64,000 nucleotides of DNA from Bicyclus anynana. Lineage: Eukaryota > Arthropoda > Insecta > Lepidoptera > Nymphalidae. Below the pieces are notes generated by a model. The model ran no database searches, was not told the origin of the DNA, and was given only the letters and a program-made list of their open reading frames with translations. Below, piece by piece: positions 31,002 through 41,030 of this stretch (its first letter is position 1; every line of letters begins with the position of its first letter). Where the stretch lies: positions 3,038,001 through 3,102,000 of the forward strand of contig NC_069105.1 in assembly GCF_947172395.1 (NCBI RefSeq). Direction: 5' to 3'. A program made the translations under genes and the position numbers.

Positions 31002-34000
31002 TTAACATTTTCCATATTTCCCAGTAAATCTACCGGCACGTCTGGGGCGTGTGCGAGGTTCGTCTTTATCATTAATCGGAGGCGGAAATGGTTCAGCAGT
31101 GTCGCATACATTTACACCAGATGTATTAAGTACATTCGCACCTGACGGCGCCGAATCGACGTTGGAATCGGGTTGACCCTCCTCTGGCTCATTAAACTCG
31201 TTAGAGACGGAGCTTTCAATAGCAGGAACGGAAGAGTATCGAGCTGGCTTTCTCACTGATAACAGCTGATCTATGTGACGTTGGAATTCTCGACCGTCAG
31301 ACGTGCGTACTCTATAAGTACAGGGGGTCTCCCGAGCCGTAACATCAGCTGGTAACCATTTGTCCTGCCTCGGACTGTAATTACGAGCTAAGACTGCACT
31401 ACCGACCTCCACGCTCCTGTCCCATCCAGGTTTTTGCTGTCCCGATTTCTCTTGAGAAGTTACCATGCGATCCGTCGCAGACGGTTTCAGCACATCGAGT
31501 CGCCCGCGCAGGCGCCGGCCCAGGAGGGCGACAGCTGGCGCGACTCCCGTACTCGCGTGTTCCGCATTACGGTACTGGAATAAGAATTTGTTGACCGCCG
31601 TATCAATATCCATACCTTCATGCACCGCTTTCTTCATAGCCTTCTTCACGGACTTCACGGCGTTTTCCACGGCACCGTTTCCCGCCGGTCTGTATGGACT
31701 GGTTATAGTATGTGTAATTAAATTTTTACGCATATACTCAGCAAATTCGAACGAACTAAATGGAGGGCCTCCATCGCTGACCACGACCGATGGTAATCCA
31801 AAACGTGCGAACAATTCGCGTAGCTTACCTATAGTGGCTGTGGCTGTGGTACCATCGTTCATTTTTTGTACTTCAACCCACTTACTGTGAGCATCCACCG
31901 TGATTAAATAACGCTTACCTCTAAATTCCGCAAAATCAATATGCAATCGGCTCCAGGGGTTCGCCGGGAAAGCCCACGGGTGCAGCTGAGCACGCGGCGG
32001 CGCGTCGCGCTGCTGGCAGCATGCGGAGCATTCGCGGGTTAAACTTTCTATTTCAGCATCTAGCTGAGGCCAGTAAACATACCCCCTAGCGATAGATTTC
32101 ATCTTTACGACGCCCAGATGCCCCTCGTGAAGTTCGCGTAGCACCCGGCGTCGCAGCACCTCTGGTACCACAACCCTATGATTGTATAAAAGGCACCCCT
32201 TTTCAATGCTTAGACTGTCCTTGCGGTAAAAATAAGGTTTTTCGACTTCTGCTACTTTGGAAGGCCAACCGGTTTCCACATATCGATAGATATTTTTTAA
32301 AACACAATCATTCACGGTATTCCGCGCCACTTCCTTAGCGGAAATCGGGAATGAGTCTTCAACGTAATTTATGTACGCCATTGGTTCCATTTCCGCCTCT
32401 CTACGTTCATACGGCAAAGGCAGACGCGATAAAGCGTCACTACAGTTGTCCTTAGATTTTACAAATTCAATTTCAAAATCATACGCTGCTAATCGTACCG
32501 CGTATCTCAACAATCTACTGGCAACTGTCTGTGGCAACCCTGATTTTGAGCCGAATATAAACACGAGGGGTTTATGGTCAGTCTTAATAATAAAATTACG
32601 ACCGTACAAATAATGATGATTTTTACTAACCCCACTGACAATGGCTAAGGCCTCTTTATCTAATTGACTATACGCGCGCTCGGCCTTATTTAACGTCCGC
32701 GACGCGAAACATATAGGGCGCTCCTCGCCATTCGGGTAGCGATGTGCTAGTGTGCTCCCGATGCCGTACGAACTACTGTCTACAGATAGCACCAACGGCA
32801 GCGTCGGGTCGTAATGAACAAGAATATTCTTATTTATTATCATGTTCTTAATTGTTTCGAAGGCTTTGTCACATTTTCGCGACCAATTCCAACTAATATT
32901 CTTCTTCAACAACTCGTGCAAGGGTGCCAGCACCGTACTGATGTTAGCCAAAAACTTAGAGTAATAGTTGACCAACCCCAAAAATGAACGCAACTGTGGT
33001 ACATCGGTTGGCGCGGGTGCGTCGACAATTGCTTTAACTTTGTTCGGATCTGGATGTAATCCGTTTTTATCGATAACAAAACCAACGTAGGTTATACTAT
33101 CTTGTAAGAATGAACATTTCTCATACTTTATTCTAAGACCGACATCACGTAAGCGTCCCAAAACGCGTTTTAAATTAGCAACATGTTCCGCCCTGTCCCG
33201 GCCGGTCACCGCGATGTCGTCCAGATAAACTACTACCCCGTTCAACCCACGCAGGGTCTCCTCCATGAACTTTTGAAACTTCTCGGGAATGCAATTCAAT
33301 CCATATGGCGTGCGTTTATATACAAACGTACCTATGTGTGTTGATATCGCGCTATAGGGCTGAGAATCTTCATCTAATAGTAATTGCTGATACGCGTTAG
33401 TGAGGTCGATCTTAGAAAACTGTTGACCACCACTCAAAGCGGCAAATAATTCTTCGATTCGTGGTAGTGGGTAGGGCTCCCGTAACAATTTCGGGTTTAT
33501 GGTGACTTTGTAGTCCCCACAGATGCGGATTTCACCCGACTTTTTAATTACCGGCACGATTGGGGTTCCAAAATCGGAATAATCCACTTTAACTATGGTA
33601 CCTTCTACCACGAGCCGATCCAACTCTTTCTCGACTGGCACACGTAAGGCTAAAGGCAACTGTCGCGCTTTAAAAAATACCGGAGTCTTATCTTTGAGTT
33701 TCAATGACATCCTTACCGAACATGTACCTAATCCAGGCGCGAACACGGTAGGAAACTCTTGACGCAGACTCTCCACTATGGTGTCATTTCTTAAATTACA
33801 AAGAAAATCATTAATTTGTACCGCATCAATTTTTAAATGACGAAGCCAAGAACGACCCATCAGCGGAGGGCCCCCGTCCCTAATGACAAATAATTTCAGT
33901 TGACTCGCCTTGTACGTTTCCAGTGTGACGTCGACTAACAAATAACCTACCGGTTCAATTAAAGTTCCCGTATAGGAACGTAAACGAACATTATTTTCCC

Positions 34001-34976
34001 TTAATGTACAATTTTTAAAATATCGCTCATAACAGTCATAGTTAATCGTAGATAACTTACTGCCAGTGTCCAGCTCGAAATCCAAATACATTTCGTTTAC
34101 CTGTACACGCACACTATATGGGCGATCACCTAGGCCGCACACTTTTAAACTAAACATTTCACTTTCCGATGCACTATCACTATCAAGATATTGAATTTTA
34201 TCCCGTGCGCGACCTTGAACTTCACTGTTGTTAGTTCCGCTCCCTCTCGCGCTCTTCGCACCGCACGACGAACGAACGTGCCCCCTGCGCCCGCACCGCC
34301 AGCAGGTCACCGCAGCCGACCAGCCGGCGCGCGCGGCGCCGGGGCCGCCACCGCCACGGCCGCGCGCAGCGCGACCCTCTGCCGCCACCCGGAGCAGGGG
34401 CTCCGCCGCGGGTGCACACTCTCCGCCAGCCGTTTCCCGACTTGATGACACACTGGCTTGCGCGTGTCTATCCGCCGCCTCCAGCGCGAAAGCCAATTCC
34501 ACAGCTCTCTTGTAGGTCAATTCGGGTTCAGCAAATAAACGAGACCTCATATCGTCACTAACCAACCCGGATACGAATTGATCTCTTAAATTTTCTTCGA
34601 GATTCGATCGAAAATTACACGTACTCGCTAGATGTTTCAGTGCTTGAAGGTATTGACTGAGTGGTTCGCCGGCCCTCTGTCGGCGCAAACGAAAAACATG
34701 TCGCTCCGCAATGTCGGATCGTTTCGGTTCAATATGTTCGCCGATTAATTTCACCAAATCCGCGAATGTTTTTGTTTCCGGGTTATTAGGAGCACACAAA
34801 TCACTCATGAGATCATACGTAGGTTGGCCCACCACCGTAATCAACGTTGCGACTTTTAAATCATCGTCGATTTTATTGAGTTGAATGAACTGTTCCACGC
34901 GTCGTATGTAAGCCGACCATTTTTTGCTATTTAAATCGAAGCACTCGATTTTTCCAATAGGCATTTTGAATGACAC
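31002..34976 (-). CDS. Gag-Pol polyprotein of mag-like Gypsy retrotransposon (1324 aa)
   Basis: One uninterrupted frame starts 39 bases inside the 5' LTR. Domains in order: capsid-like Gag (about 1-180), an Arg/Gly-rich stretch (about 201-217), a CCHC zinc knuckle (C225-C238, C-x2-C-x4-H-x4-C), an aspartic protease with DTGS at about 303-306, and reverse transcriptase with KIDLTNAYQQ near 522 and catalytic YLDD at about 584-587. RNase H follows (first Asp near 733, TDHKPL near 799), then integrase with an HHCC-type zinc region (about 932-987) and DD35E catalytic residues near D1014, D1068 and E1104. All key residues are present, so it is potentially functional. Gag and Pol are fused without a frameshift. 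Closest style is the K02A2.6-like/mag group. The G+C-rich gag segment (34290-34400) differs sharply from the AT-rich host. Confidence 0.93.
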   Translation of the reverse strand: MSFKMPIGKIECFDLNSKKWSAYIRRVEQFIQLNKIDDDLKVATLITVVGQPTYDLMSDLCAPNNPETKTFADLVKLIGEHIEPKRSDIAERHVFRLRRQRAGEPLSQYLQALKHLASTCNFRSNLEENLRDQFVSGLVSDDMRSRLFAEPELTYKRAVELAFALEAADRHAQASVSSSRETAGGECAPAAEPLLRVAAEGRAARGRGGGGPGAARAGWSAAVTCWRCGRRGHVRSSCGAKSARGSGTNNSEVQGRARDKIQYLDSDSASESEMFSLKVCGLGDRPYSVRVQVNEMYLDFELDTGSKLSTINYDCYERYFKNCTLRENNVRLRSYTGTLIEPVGYLLVDVTLETYKASQLKLFVIRDGGPPLMGRSWLRHLKIDAVQINDFLCNLRNDTIVESLRQEFPTVFAPGLGTCSVRMSLKLKDKTPVFFKARQLPLALRVPVEKELDRLVVEGTIVKVDYSDFGTPIVPVIKKSGEIRICGDYKVTINPKLLREPYPLPRIEELFAALSGGQQFSKIDLTNAYQQLLLDEDSQPYSAISTHIGTFVYKRTPYGLNCIPEKFQKFMEETLRGLNGVVVYLDDIAVTGRDRAEHVANLKRVLGRLRDVGLRIKYEKCSFLQDSITYVGFVIDKNGLHPDPNKVKAIVDAPAPTDVPQLRSFLGLVNYYSKFLANISTVLAPLHELLKKNISWNWSRKCDKAFETIKNMIINKNILVHYDPTLPLVLSVDSSSYGIGSTLAHRYPNGEERPICFASRTLNKAERAYSQLDKEALAIVSGVSKNHHYLYGRNFIIKTDHKPLVFIFGSKSGLPQTVASRLLRYAVRLAAYDFEIEFVKSKDNCSDALSRLPLPYERREAEMEPMAYINYVEDSFPISAKEVARNTVNDCVLKNIYRYVETGWPSKVAEVEKPYFYRKDSLSIEKGCLLYNHRVVVPEVLRRRVLRELHEGHLGVVKMKSIARGYVYWPQLDAEIESLTRECSACCQQRDAPPRAQLHPWAFPANPWSRLHIDFAEFRGKRYLITVDAHSKWVEVQKMNDGTTATATIGKLRELFARFGLPSVVVSDGGPPFSSFEFAEYMRKNLITHTITSPYRPAGNGAVENAVKSVKKAMKKAVHEGMDIDTAVNKFLFQYRNAEHASTGVAPAVALLGRRLRGRLDVLKPSATDRMVTSQEKSGQQKPGWDRSVEVGSAVLARNYSPRQDKWLPADVTARETPCTYRVRTSDGREFQRHIDQLLSVRKPARYSSVPAIESSVSNEFNEPEEGQPDSNVDSAPSGANVLNTSGVNVCDTAEPFPPPINDKDEPRTRPRRAGRFTGKYGKC

Positions 34977-34998
34977 TCACAAACACAAACACTAGGTA

Positions 34999-35015
34999 TA
35001 ATTTTTCTCGTCGCC
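34999..35015 (-). other. Putative primer-binding site
   Basis: On the minus strand GGCGACGAGAAAAAT follows the 5' LTR directly (TGGCGACGAG if the last LTR T is shared). This is where tRNA priming is expected. I cannot name the tRNA. Confidence 0.6.
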
Positions 35016-35118
35016 AGTTAGATATTACGATTATTAAGACTATTATAATACGGGAGCAACAATCAAAGACCGCGTCGGTGACATAACTGATTTATTACCA
35101 AAGTACCCACATACAACA
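35016..35118 (-). repeat. 5' LTR, 103 bp
   Basis: Identical to 30709-30811. As the upstream LTR it should hold the element's promoter, but no TATA-like motif is certain in so short a repeat. Confidence 0.9.
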
Positions 35119-35123
35119 CTCTT
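35119..35123. repeat. 5-bp target-site duplication, right
   Basis: CTCTT, matching 30704-30708. Confidence 0.75.
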
Positions 35124-35284
35124 TAACGCCGCAACTACTGAATATATTTGGCTGAAATTGGGAATCGAAGTTTTTACTCTGGATTAACAAACAGGCTACT
35201 TTACATCTCGGAAAAATCCATATTTCCCGAGGGATTTGTGAAATACTAAATTTTACGCGGACAAAGTCACAAGCATCCGCTATT

Positions 35285-35739
35285 GTACGGCCAATTCATT
35301 GCATTGTTTATTACTTAATTCTGTTTTATATAAATCAAGATCTACAGTTTCTACAGTGTTGTAATAACCTTTTTAAGTTTACCTATGATTATTATTAATG
35401 ATATAGATTATTATTAATGTTTCTTGTTGTCATTGTTGGTATATCAATAAATAAATAAAATAAATAAACACGGACAAGTGTGAATCATCCCATTTGATAT
35501 AAGACGAATCGACTGCTGAAGTAAGCTGAAAACTAGCGGTATCCACTAGACTTCTGCGGCTATAAGATATGTCAGTTGTTACTTTTGACAGCCGCCTAAC
35601 TCCAGCCTTCAGCGTGTATACAGCAAATAAATCTGCAGCGTGCAGTTGAGGAGATAAGCGTATCTGACAAAACAATATCTGTGGGCATATATCATGTTAG
35701 TTTGAATGCACAATTTCGTTCTGTAGGCGTTTGTAAAAA
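35285..35739. other. No recognised gene
   Basis: Contains an 81-codon minus frame without recognisable domains. Less AT-rich at 35500-35650. No repeat family identified. Confidence 0.35.
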
Positions 35740-37435
35740 CTTTTAGGTTATGTTTTTAGCCATTATTTTTAATGAATGCGTGGATTTGGGTATCTTTCCG
35801 AACCTAATGAAACATGGCAAACTGTTACCACTTTTTAAATCAGGTGACAAAACTGATGTTAATAATTATAGACCAATTACAATACTGCCAACACTTAGTA
35901 AGGTTTTTGAAAAAATCATTTTAAATCAACTTTTAAGTCATTTTAATTTAAATAATTTATTTCACCCTGAACAGTATGGTTTTACTAAAGGTCGCAGTAC
36001 AACTGATGCAGGTGCTAAACTTTTAAAACATATATATGATGCATGGGAAAATGCTAAGAATGCTATTGGTGTATTTTGTGATTTGTCCAAAGCATTCGAT
36101 TGTGTTGACCATAACATTCTTTTACTTAAGTTAAGCCACTATGGCATAAAAAGTGTTGCACTTGATCTCATCGCCTCTTATCTTAGTGATAGAACACAAA
36201 AGGTATGCATAAATGATTCAAAGTCTCGCGGTTTTTCTAACACAATGGGCGTCCCACAGGGTTCAATTCTGGGTCCTTTTCTATTCCTAGTGTACATAAA
36301 CGATTTACCACACCATGTTAGCGGCATCTGTGAGATAGTACTGTTTGCTGACGACACATCCCTAATTTTTAAGAGTGACAGAAGTAAAGATAATTCCGAC
36401 GATGTAAACCGTGCCATATCGCATGTGTCGCATTGGTTCACTGTTAACAACTTACTTTTAAATGCAAAGAAAACTAAATGTATTGAGTTTTCATTACCAA
36501 ATGTTATAAAATTAGATAAGTCTATAATGATCAATGGTGAAACACTAGAAATAGAGAATTCCACAGTTTTCCTGGGAGTGACCTTGGATTCTAAACTTCA
36601 GTGGGGTGCTCATATAGAAAAACTGTCAGGTAAACTCAGCTCAGCTGCTTTTGCAGTGAGAAAAATAAGACAGTTTACTGATGTTGATACAGCTAGACTT
36701 GTTTATTTTGCGTACTTTCACAGCGTAATGTCTTACGGTATTTTGTTGTGGGGCAAGGCTGCTGATATACATTCTATATTTGTACTTCAAAAAAGAGCAA
36801 TTCGAGCAATATATCAACTAAAATCACGCGAGTCCCTTCGTCAAAAGTTTAAAGAAATAGGCATTTTAACAGTAGCCTGTCAGTATATATATAACAGTAT
36901 AGTTTATGTGAGACAAAATATTAATTTGTACAAACGAAAAGGAGATCTAAACCCACGTCTTACTAGACACGGGCATAAGTTAGTTATTTCTGCATATCGT
37001 CTCCAAAGAGTTAAAAAATCTTTTGTGGGTTTGGGTGTACTCTTCTATAACAAGATCCCCAAGACTGTGATGGACTTGCCAATGCACAACTTTAAGCAAT
37101 GTGTTAAAAAACATTTACTTAGTCGAGGTTACTACACTATTGATGAGTTCCTTAACGACAAAGGTGCTTGGAGGCCGTTGGATCAGCTTCCACCTTCACA
37201 CAGGAAATAAAACTATAAGAAATTGTAATTTAATTGTTATCAAATGTAAATTGTAATACTGTATGACTTTTTTCAAAAGAGCAACTGTTGAGTTTCTTGC
37301 CGGTATCTTCTCAGCAGAACCTGCCTTCCGAACCGGTGGTAGAATCTTTACAAATAGTCAACTGACGTGTCAAAAGTGCTTGTAAACTGAGCCTACTTGA
37401 AATAAATGAATTTTGAATTTTTTTTTGAATTTTGT
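35740..37435 (+). mobile_element. 5'-truncated CR1/Jockey-group LINE
   Basis: RT ORF followed by a 3' UTR (37211-37400) and an end of ACTTGAAATAAATGAATTTTG with GAATTTT repeats. The same 3' UTR appears at 5512-5695 (reversed), 43155-43210 (reversed) and 48150-48445. Truncation lies just before 35750, where an in-frame stop interrupts the upstream reading. Confidence 0.85.
35750..37210 (+). CDS. LINE ORF2 remnant: reverse transcriptase (486 codons)
   Basis: Carries most of a reverse transcriptase: LLPLFKSGDK near 25, NNYRPITILPTLSKVFEKII near 38, CDLSKAFDCVDHN near 110, GVPQGSILGPFLF near 167 and the catalytic FADD at about 199-202. A C-terminal region with LGVTLDSKLQW and LQKRAIRAI follows. 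The endonuclease and the first RT motifs are absent, so the annotated methionine is internal to the original ORF. No stops or frameshifts occur in 1.46 kb, so the copy is fairly young. CR1/Jockey group is clear; the exact clade (for example Daphne-like) is uncertain. It cannot transpose alone. Confidence 0.85.
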   Translation: MFLAIIFNECVDLGIFPNLMKHGKLLPLFKSGDKTDVNNYRPITILPTLSKVFEKIILNQLLSHFNLNNLFHPEQYGFTKGRSTTDAGAKLLKHIYDAWENAKNAIGVFCDLSKAFDCVDHNILLLKLSHYGIKSVALDLIASYLSDRTQKVCINDSKSRGFSNTMGVPQGSILGPFLFLVYINDLPHHVSGICEIVLFADDTSLIFKSDRSKDNSDDVNRAISHVSHWFTVNNLLLNAKKTKCIEFSLPNVIKLDKSIMINGETLEIENSTVFLGVTLDSKLQWGAHIEKLSGKLSSAAFAVRKIRQFTDVDTARLVYFAYFHSVMSYGILLWGKAADIHSIFVLQKRAIRAIYQLKSRESLRQKFKEIGILTVACQYIYNSIVYVRQNINLYKRKGDLNPRLTRHGHKLVISAYRLQRVKKSFVGLGVLFYNKIPKTVMDLPMHNFKQCVKKHLLSRGYYTIDEFLNDKGAWRPLDQLPPSHRK

Positions 37436-37569
37436 TTTGTTGTTGTAGGATTATAGTTAGTTGTGTGTTGGCTATCATATTTTGTTTTACGTATTGTTTA
37501 ATTTGCTTATTTGGTTTTTTAGTGCCGAGATTAAATAATTTAAGATACGTAAAATATGAAGGGATAAGG

Positions 37570-37850
37570 AGCAGTGGGAGGGTGTGGGTTCGAATCCGGT
37601 CCGGGGAATGCACCTCCAACTTTTCAGTTGTGTGCATTTTAAGAAATTAAATATCACGTGTCTCAAACGGTGAAGGAAAAACATCGTGAGGAAACCTGCA
37701 AAACCAGATAATTTTCTTAATTCTGCGTGTATGAAGTCTGCCAATCCGCATTGGGCCAGCGTGGTGGACTAAGGCCTAATCCCTCTTATTCTGAGAGGAG
37801 ACTCGAGCTCAGCGGTGAGCCGAATATGGGTTGATAACGACGTTATTTTT
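37570..37850 (+). mobile_element. tRNA-derived SINE (GATGAT-tail family), 5'-truncated
   Basis: Starts just before the B box (GGGTTCGAATCCGGTCCGGG) and runs to GGGTTGATAACGACG. A-box region missing. Confidence 0.8.
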
Positions 37851-37854
37851 TACT

Positions 37855-37985
37855 AGCAGACCATCTGTGGTTTTAAATGCATTGTTCCCGTAGAAATACG
37901 AGGATACATATTTTTTATATTAGGTACTCACTGATAATGTAGCTTTTTAATTACTAAACTACAAATAATTTTCATGAAAATGGAA
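37855..37985 (-). mobile_element. Decayed Helitron-like fragment
   Basis: ACTAGCAGACC at the left, CCCGTAGAAATACGAGGATAC and a CTGATAATGTAGC body as in the second subfamily. Confidence 0.4.
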
Positions 37986-38785
37986 TGGGACCAACCTAGA
38001 AATATACAAAAAAAATACTTTCAAAATTGTTTAGTTCAAGACAAAGTTATGAGGTAAGAAAAAAACCATACGCATTTAAACGTAAATTACACGAGTGGTT
38101 AATATTTCATTTCTTTTACTCTACGAAAGATTTTTTTAATTTTAGCTGAATTACTGATAAATTAAATTATAATTCTTCAATGTATTATTGATAATAATTA
38201 CTACTGCAAATTGATAATTGACATTTTGACATTTTTTTTATATTTTCCTCAGTCGCTATTTTCATGCTTTATATCTAATTTTTGGATCTACTTAAATATT
38301 TTTTCTTGTGAATAATTTTTAATTAATATGTATAACATAAGTACTATTGTGAAATATTGGTAAACATTTGCACGCTGATTTACTCGGTAAATTGTGTTGA
38401 AAATCAATATACTATTATTGTAAGATCTATTTGTAACCCACAATTTGGCAAATAAATTGTTATTATTACGCGACGAATTGAGAACCTGCTCCTTTTTTTG
38501 AAGTCGGTTAAAAACTAGCAAACTACTGAGCTGAAATAATCTCCTTTCATTCCTACAATTTTATTGAACAACATCCATTGTAATGGGTGCAGGTCCAGTG
38601 GGTGAGGAAGTCTAAAACAATAATAACATGGAAGGACCCGGCGCTGGCCGGTCGCCAACCGCACTGCCGTATCGGCGCCGCTTGATTTAATTCCGGAAAT
38701 TCCGTAAGTGCTTTTAAAGAATCCGTAATTTAATTAAAAAGGTTACGGTAATTAACGATGTATCGAAGGAACTAACTAAAAGTGA
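37986..38785. other. No recognised gene
   Basis: AT-rich. A GAAGTCGGTTAAAAAC motif near 38495 recurs in many lepidopteran repeats, but no element can be delimited. About 38590-38700 is G+C-richer without an ORF. Confidence 0.35.
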
Positions 38786-39118
38786 CTATGTAGTTAGTCT
38801 GTACGCCGTAGAAGTAGGTGCGAGAAGATTACCAGCAAAATCTCTCTATAACTTGCTTAAAGACATTGGCCTCTCTAGAAGTGCAGCTAGTTCTATATTA
38901 GAACAGCTTTGGATACTCCAAAGCTGCTTTAATAGGAAGGCAGGGAGAACAACACGAGCAGAGAAGAGGAGTGTTAATCGGTCGCCAAGGAATTCCTTAA
39001 CTCTACATCCTGTATTCAGAAGTTCAGGACTCTGCTCGGAGTTTTTCTCTCTACCACGCGATGGACCCGGTACCCGCACGGTGAATCCATGGAATGCTAA
39101 GATATTCGTCTCTGCTAA
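38786..39118 (+). pseudogene. LINE ORF2 C-terminal region with 3' sequence
   Basis: The plus strand reads VGARRLPAKSLYNLL, then KDIGLSRSAASSILE, resembling the C-terminus of certain LINE ORF2 proteins. A small deletion follows relative to 52650-52975. The frame stays open to about 39110 in both copies (NSLTLHPV, FFSLPRDG, TVNPWNAKIF), so the downstream part may also be coding. Family uncertain. Confidence 0.5.
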
Positions 39119-39158
39119 ACTGAATTCCACGCGGACGAAGTCGCGGACGTCCGCTAGT
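39119..39158 (+). mobile_element. Helitron-like 3' end only
   Basis: TTCCACGCGGACGAAGTCGC, then GGACGTCCGCTAGT: a complete terminal hairpin with no body. Confidence 0.65.
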
Positions 39159-39437
39159 ATTAATATAGATTAGTAAAGAGAATATAGATAGGTAATAAGT
39201 TTCTTCTATACAAAGTTTCTCCGACATTGCAATATAAAGGACTCTCGGAGCTATAAAAGCCTCTTCAAGCTTCGATCAACGCACTTCAAAGCGGCTCGTT
39301 GATCACGTTTCGCCGTGTTAACATTTCTTTTACTTACAAAGAAGTGTTTAAGTTTGGAAAAAAAAAATATCATTAGTTTCTTGTTTATTTATATCATTAC
39401 TAAAGATTGAAAATCTTTTAATTAAAATCATTGCAAC

Positions 39438-39665
39438 TTTGACCCCCGGCTGGATCAACTGATGTTTTCTTGATTGGTCTAGATCTGGCTGGTGAGAGGA
39501 ATCTTTACTTGGAAGTTAAGTGGAACCTTTACTGCGATTTCATCTGATGAAGTCTAAGATGGAGACGTGCTTCACTTGAAATAGCTATGTTTGTTTTAAC
39601 TATACCTCTGACGGTTTCTATGCGGTATCATACCGGAACGCTAAATCGCTTGGCATCTTTGACGT
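39438..39665. mobile_element. Rearranged SINE pieces (A-tail family)
   Basis: 39438-39500 is in plus orientation (CCCCGGCTGGATC, CTAGATCTGGCTGGTGAGAGG). 39540-39665 is in minus orientation (GAAGTCTAAGATGGAGAC, ATACCGGAACGCTAAATCGC). The middle is lost, giving a head-to-head arrangement. Confidence 0.5.
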
Positions 39666-39734
39666 AAGTGGTTAAGCTCTCTACTCCAGGAGCGGGGACT
39701 AGCAGATGCCCGAGACTGCGTCTGCCCTTTATAC

Positions 39735-39822
39735 AATCGGTTCAGTAGATCCTGAGATTACCCCCTACGCCACAAACTTTACCACTTTATATTTATTTCC
39801 TTATAATATTAGTAGATATAAA
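39735..39822 (-). mobile_element. Helitron 5' fragment, second subfamily
   Basis: CAATCGGTTCAGTAGATCC, CCACAAACTTTACCACTTTA and CCTTATAATATTAGTAGATA. Joined to the SINE at 39823-40065 exactly as in the inverted copy at 58965-59300. Confidence 0.6.
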
Positions 39823-40065
39823 CAGTCACTAAACGTGCTCTTCAAGATATACGGATGTGCACAATCGATTTTGGCTGGTGGAAGGCTTCAGCCGTAGCTA
39901 GTTACCACTCTTTACCACTCTACCGATGAAGACGTACCAAACGATTTCGCGTTCCGGTACGATGTCGTGTAGAAACCGAAACGGGCGTTTAATTTCATCC
40001 TCCTCCTTATAAGTTAGCCCTCTTCCATCTTAGATTGCATCATCATTTACCATCGGGTGAGATTG
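39823..40065 (+). mobile_element. SINE (A-tail family) with alternate 5' leader
   Basis: About 45 bases (CAGTCACTAAACGTGCTCTT onward, GTGCACAATCGATTTTGGC) replace the usual head, then the standard body from GGCTGGTGGAAGGC. The same leader occurs reversed at 59179-59240. Confidence 0.65.
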
Positions 40066-40616
40066 TAGACAATTAATGACGTCATTGATCATAATGATCG
40101 TTAGTTTTGTATGGGCGTTTAAACATAATTACAAATATCTTTGTTTGTACGTTTATGTTTATAGTTCACATATTGAAAAATGTCACGTTTATTTTAAGGA
40201 AGCTTAAAATGAATTTTCATCTAATTACAAAAAAAATTACAATACAATCGATTTTGAAACTTTTTAATCTTATTTATTTTGCAAACATCCGGACAATCTT
40301 TTTTGCACGAATGTCTCATAAAAATCAATATATTCAAACCTAGTCATCATTCCCATTATAACCCCTTGCAGTAGCTAGTTATATGCCCAGCTGATTCCAT
40401 TAATAAAATAAATCCCTTAAGCATATTAAGCGCTATAAAGCAGTGCACGTGACCAATGACGTGCGATGTAAAGCGCTTACGCGGATGAAAGTTGGAGAGG
40501 CCTTCACCGCCAAGCGTAGGTACTCTATATTGCGAAGTCTACGCTATTTTATCCGATAATAGCATTCGCTGTAATGTATTAACGAGCACACATGTTTGAC
40601 TATTTTTTTACTGAAT
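40066..40616. other. No recognised gene
   Basis: A 78-codon frame rich in Ile, Lys and Phe is typical of AT-rich chance frames. No repeat identified. Confidence 0.35.
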
Positions 40617-40740
40617 ACTAGCAAACGACCCGTGGTTTTACCTGCGTAGTTCGGTTCATGAGATACAGGTGTGACCGACGGAATGACAGACGGACTGAGA
40701 AGTCTTTGCAATAGAATATCATTTTACCCTTTCCTTTTTT
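40617..40740 (-). mobile_element. Decayed Helitron-like 3' part
   Basis: ACTAGCAAACGACCCGTGG start (reversed end), with GACAGACGGACTGAGAAG inside. Confidence 0.4.
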
Positions 40741-40939
40741 ATTTTGTATAAAATCTTCTAACAGGTTATGTTAGCCTGGTACCTTGGCACTGTCGTACTT
40801 TCATAGTGTGAAAATACCAAGGCTTTATTGTGACAGGCCTGTTGAGTGTTTTTTTTTTATTTTTTACGTAAATTCATAAAATATAACAAATAAAAAAATT
40901 AAAGTTTTACGTCACCTTGGTAAGTGTTACGTTACTTTG

Positions 40940-41030
40940 TAAGTTAGCCCGCTTCCATCTTAGATTGCATCATCACATATCATCAGATGATATTGCAGTC
41001 AAGTGCTAACATGTACAAAATAAAAAAAAA
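40940..41030 (+). mobile_element. SINE tail (A-tail family)
   Basis: TTAGCCCGCTTCCATCTTAG to TGCTAACATGTACAAAATAAAAA, the last 80 bases of the family. Confidence 0.65.

Larger units (their letters stand above)
30709..35118 (-). mobile_element. Complete Ty3/Gypsy LTR retrotransposon, mag-like
   Basis: A 4410-bp element with two identical 103-bp LTRs, CTCTT target duplications, a putative primer-binding site, a purine tract and one gag-pol ORF. Very short LTRs and the compact single-ORF layout fit the mag group of Gypsy elements known from silkworm. LTR identity implies insertion too recently for differences to accumulate. No env-like ORF is present. Confidence 0.9.
30655..35284 (+). mobile_element. 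Helitron-like element (GTCCGC-type) split by the LTR element
   Basis: 5' part at 30655-30708 (CTATATTATAAACGCGAGAA) and 3' part at 35124-35284 (AACGCCGCAACTACTG to GCGGACAAAGTCACAAGCAT, CCGCTA). Between them lies the LTR retrotransposon; joining the sides across the CTCTT duplication restores the usual element order, so the Helitron is older. Confidence 0.7.

Noticed and set aside
34191..34515. G+C-rich open frames on the plus strand opposite gag
   Set aside because: Shadows of the Arg/Gly- and Ala-rich gag segment; no independent start context or domain.
36178..36564. 128-codon frame opposite the LINE RT
   Set aside because: Antisense shadow of the reverse transcriptase ORF at 35750-37210.
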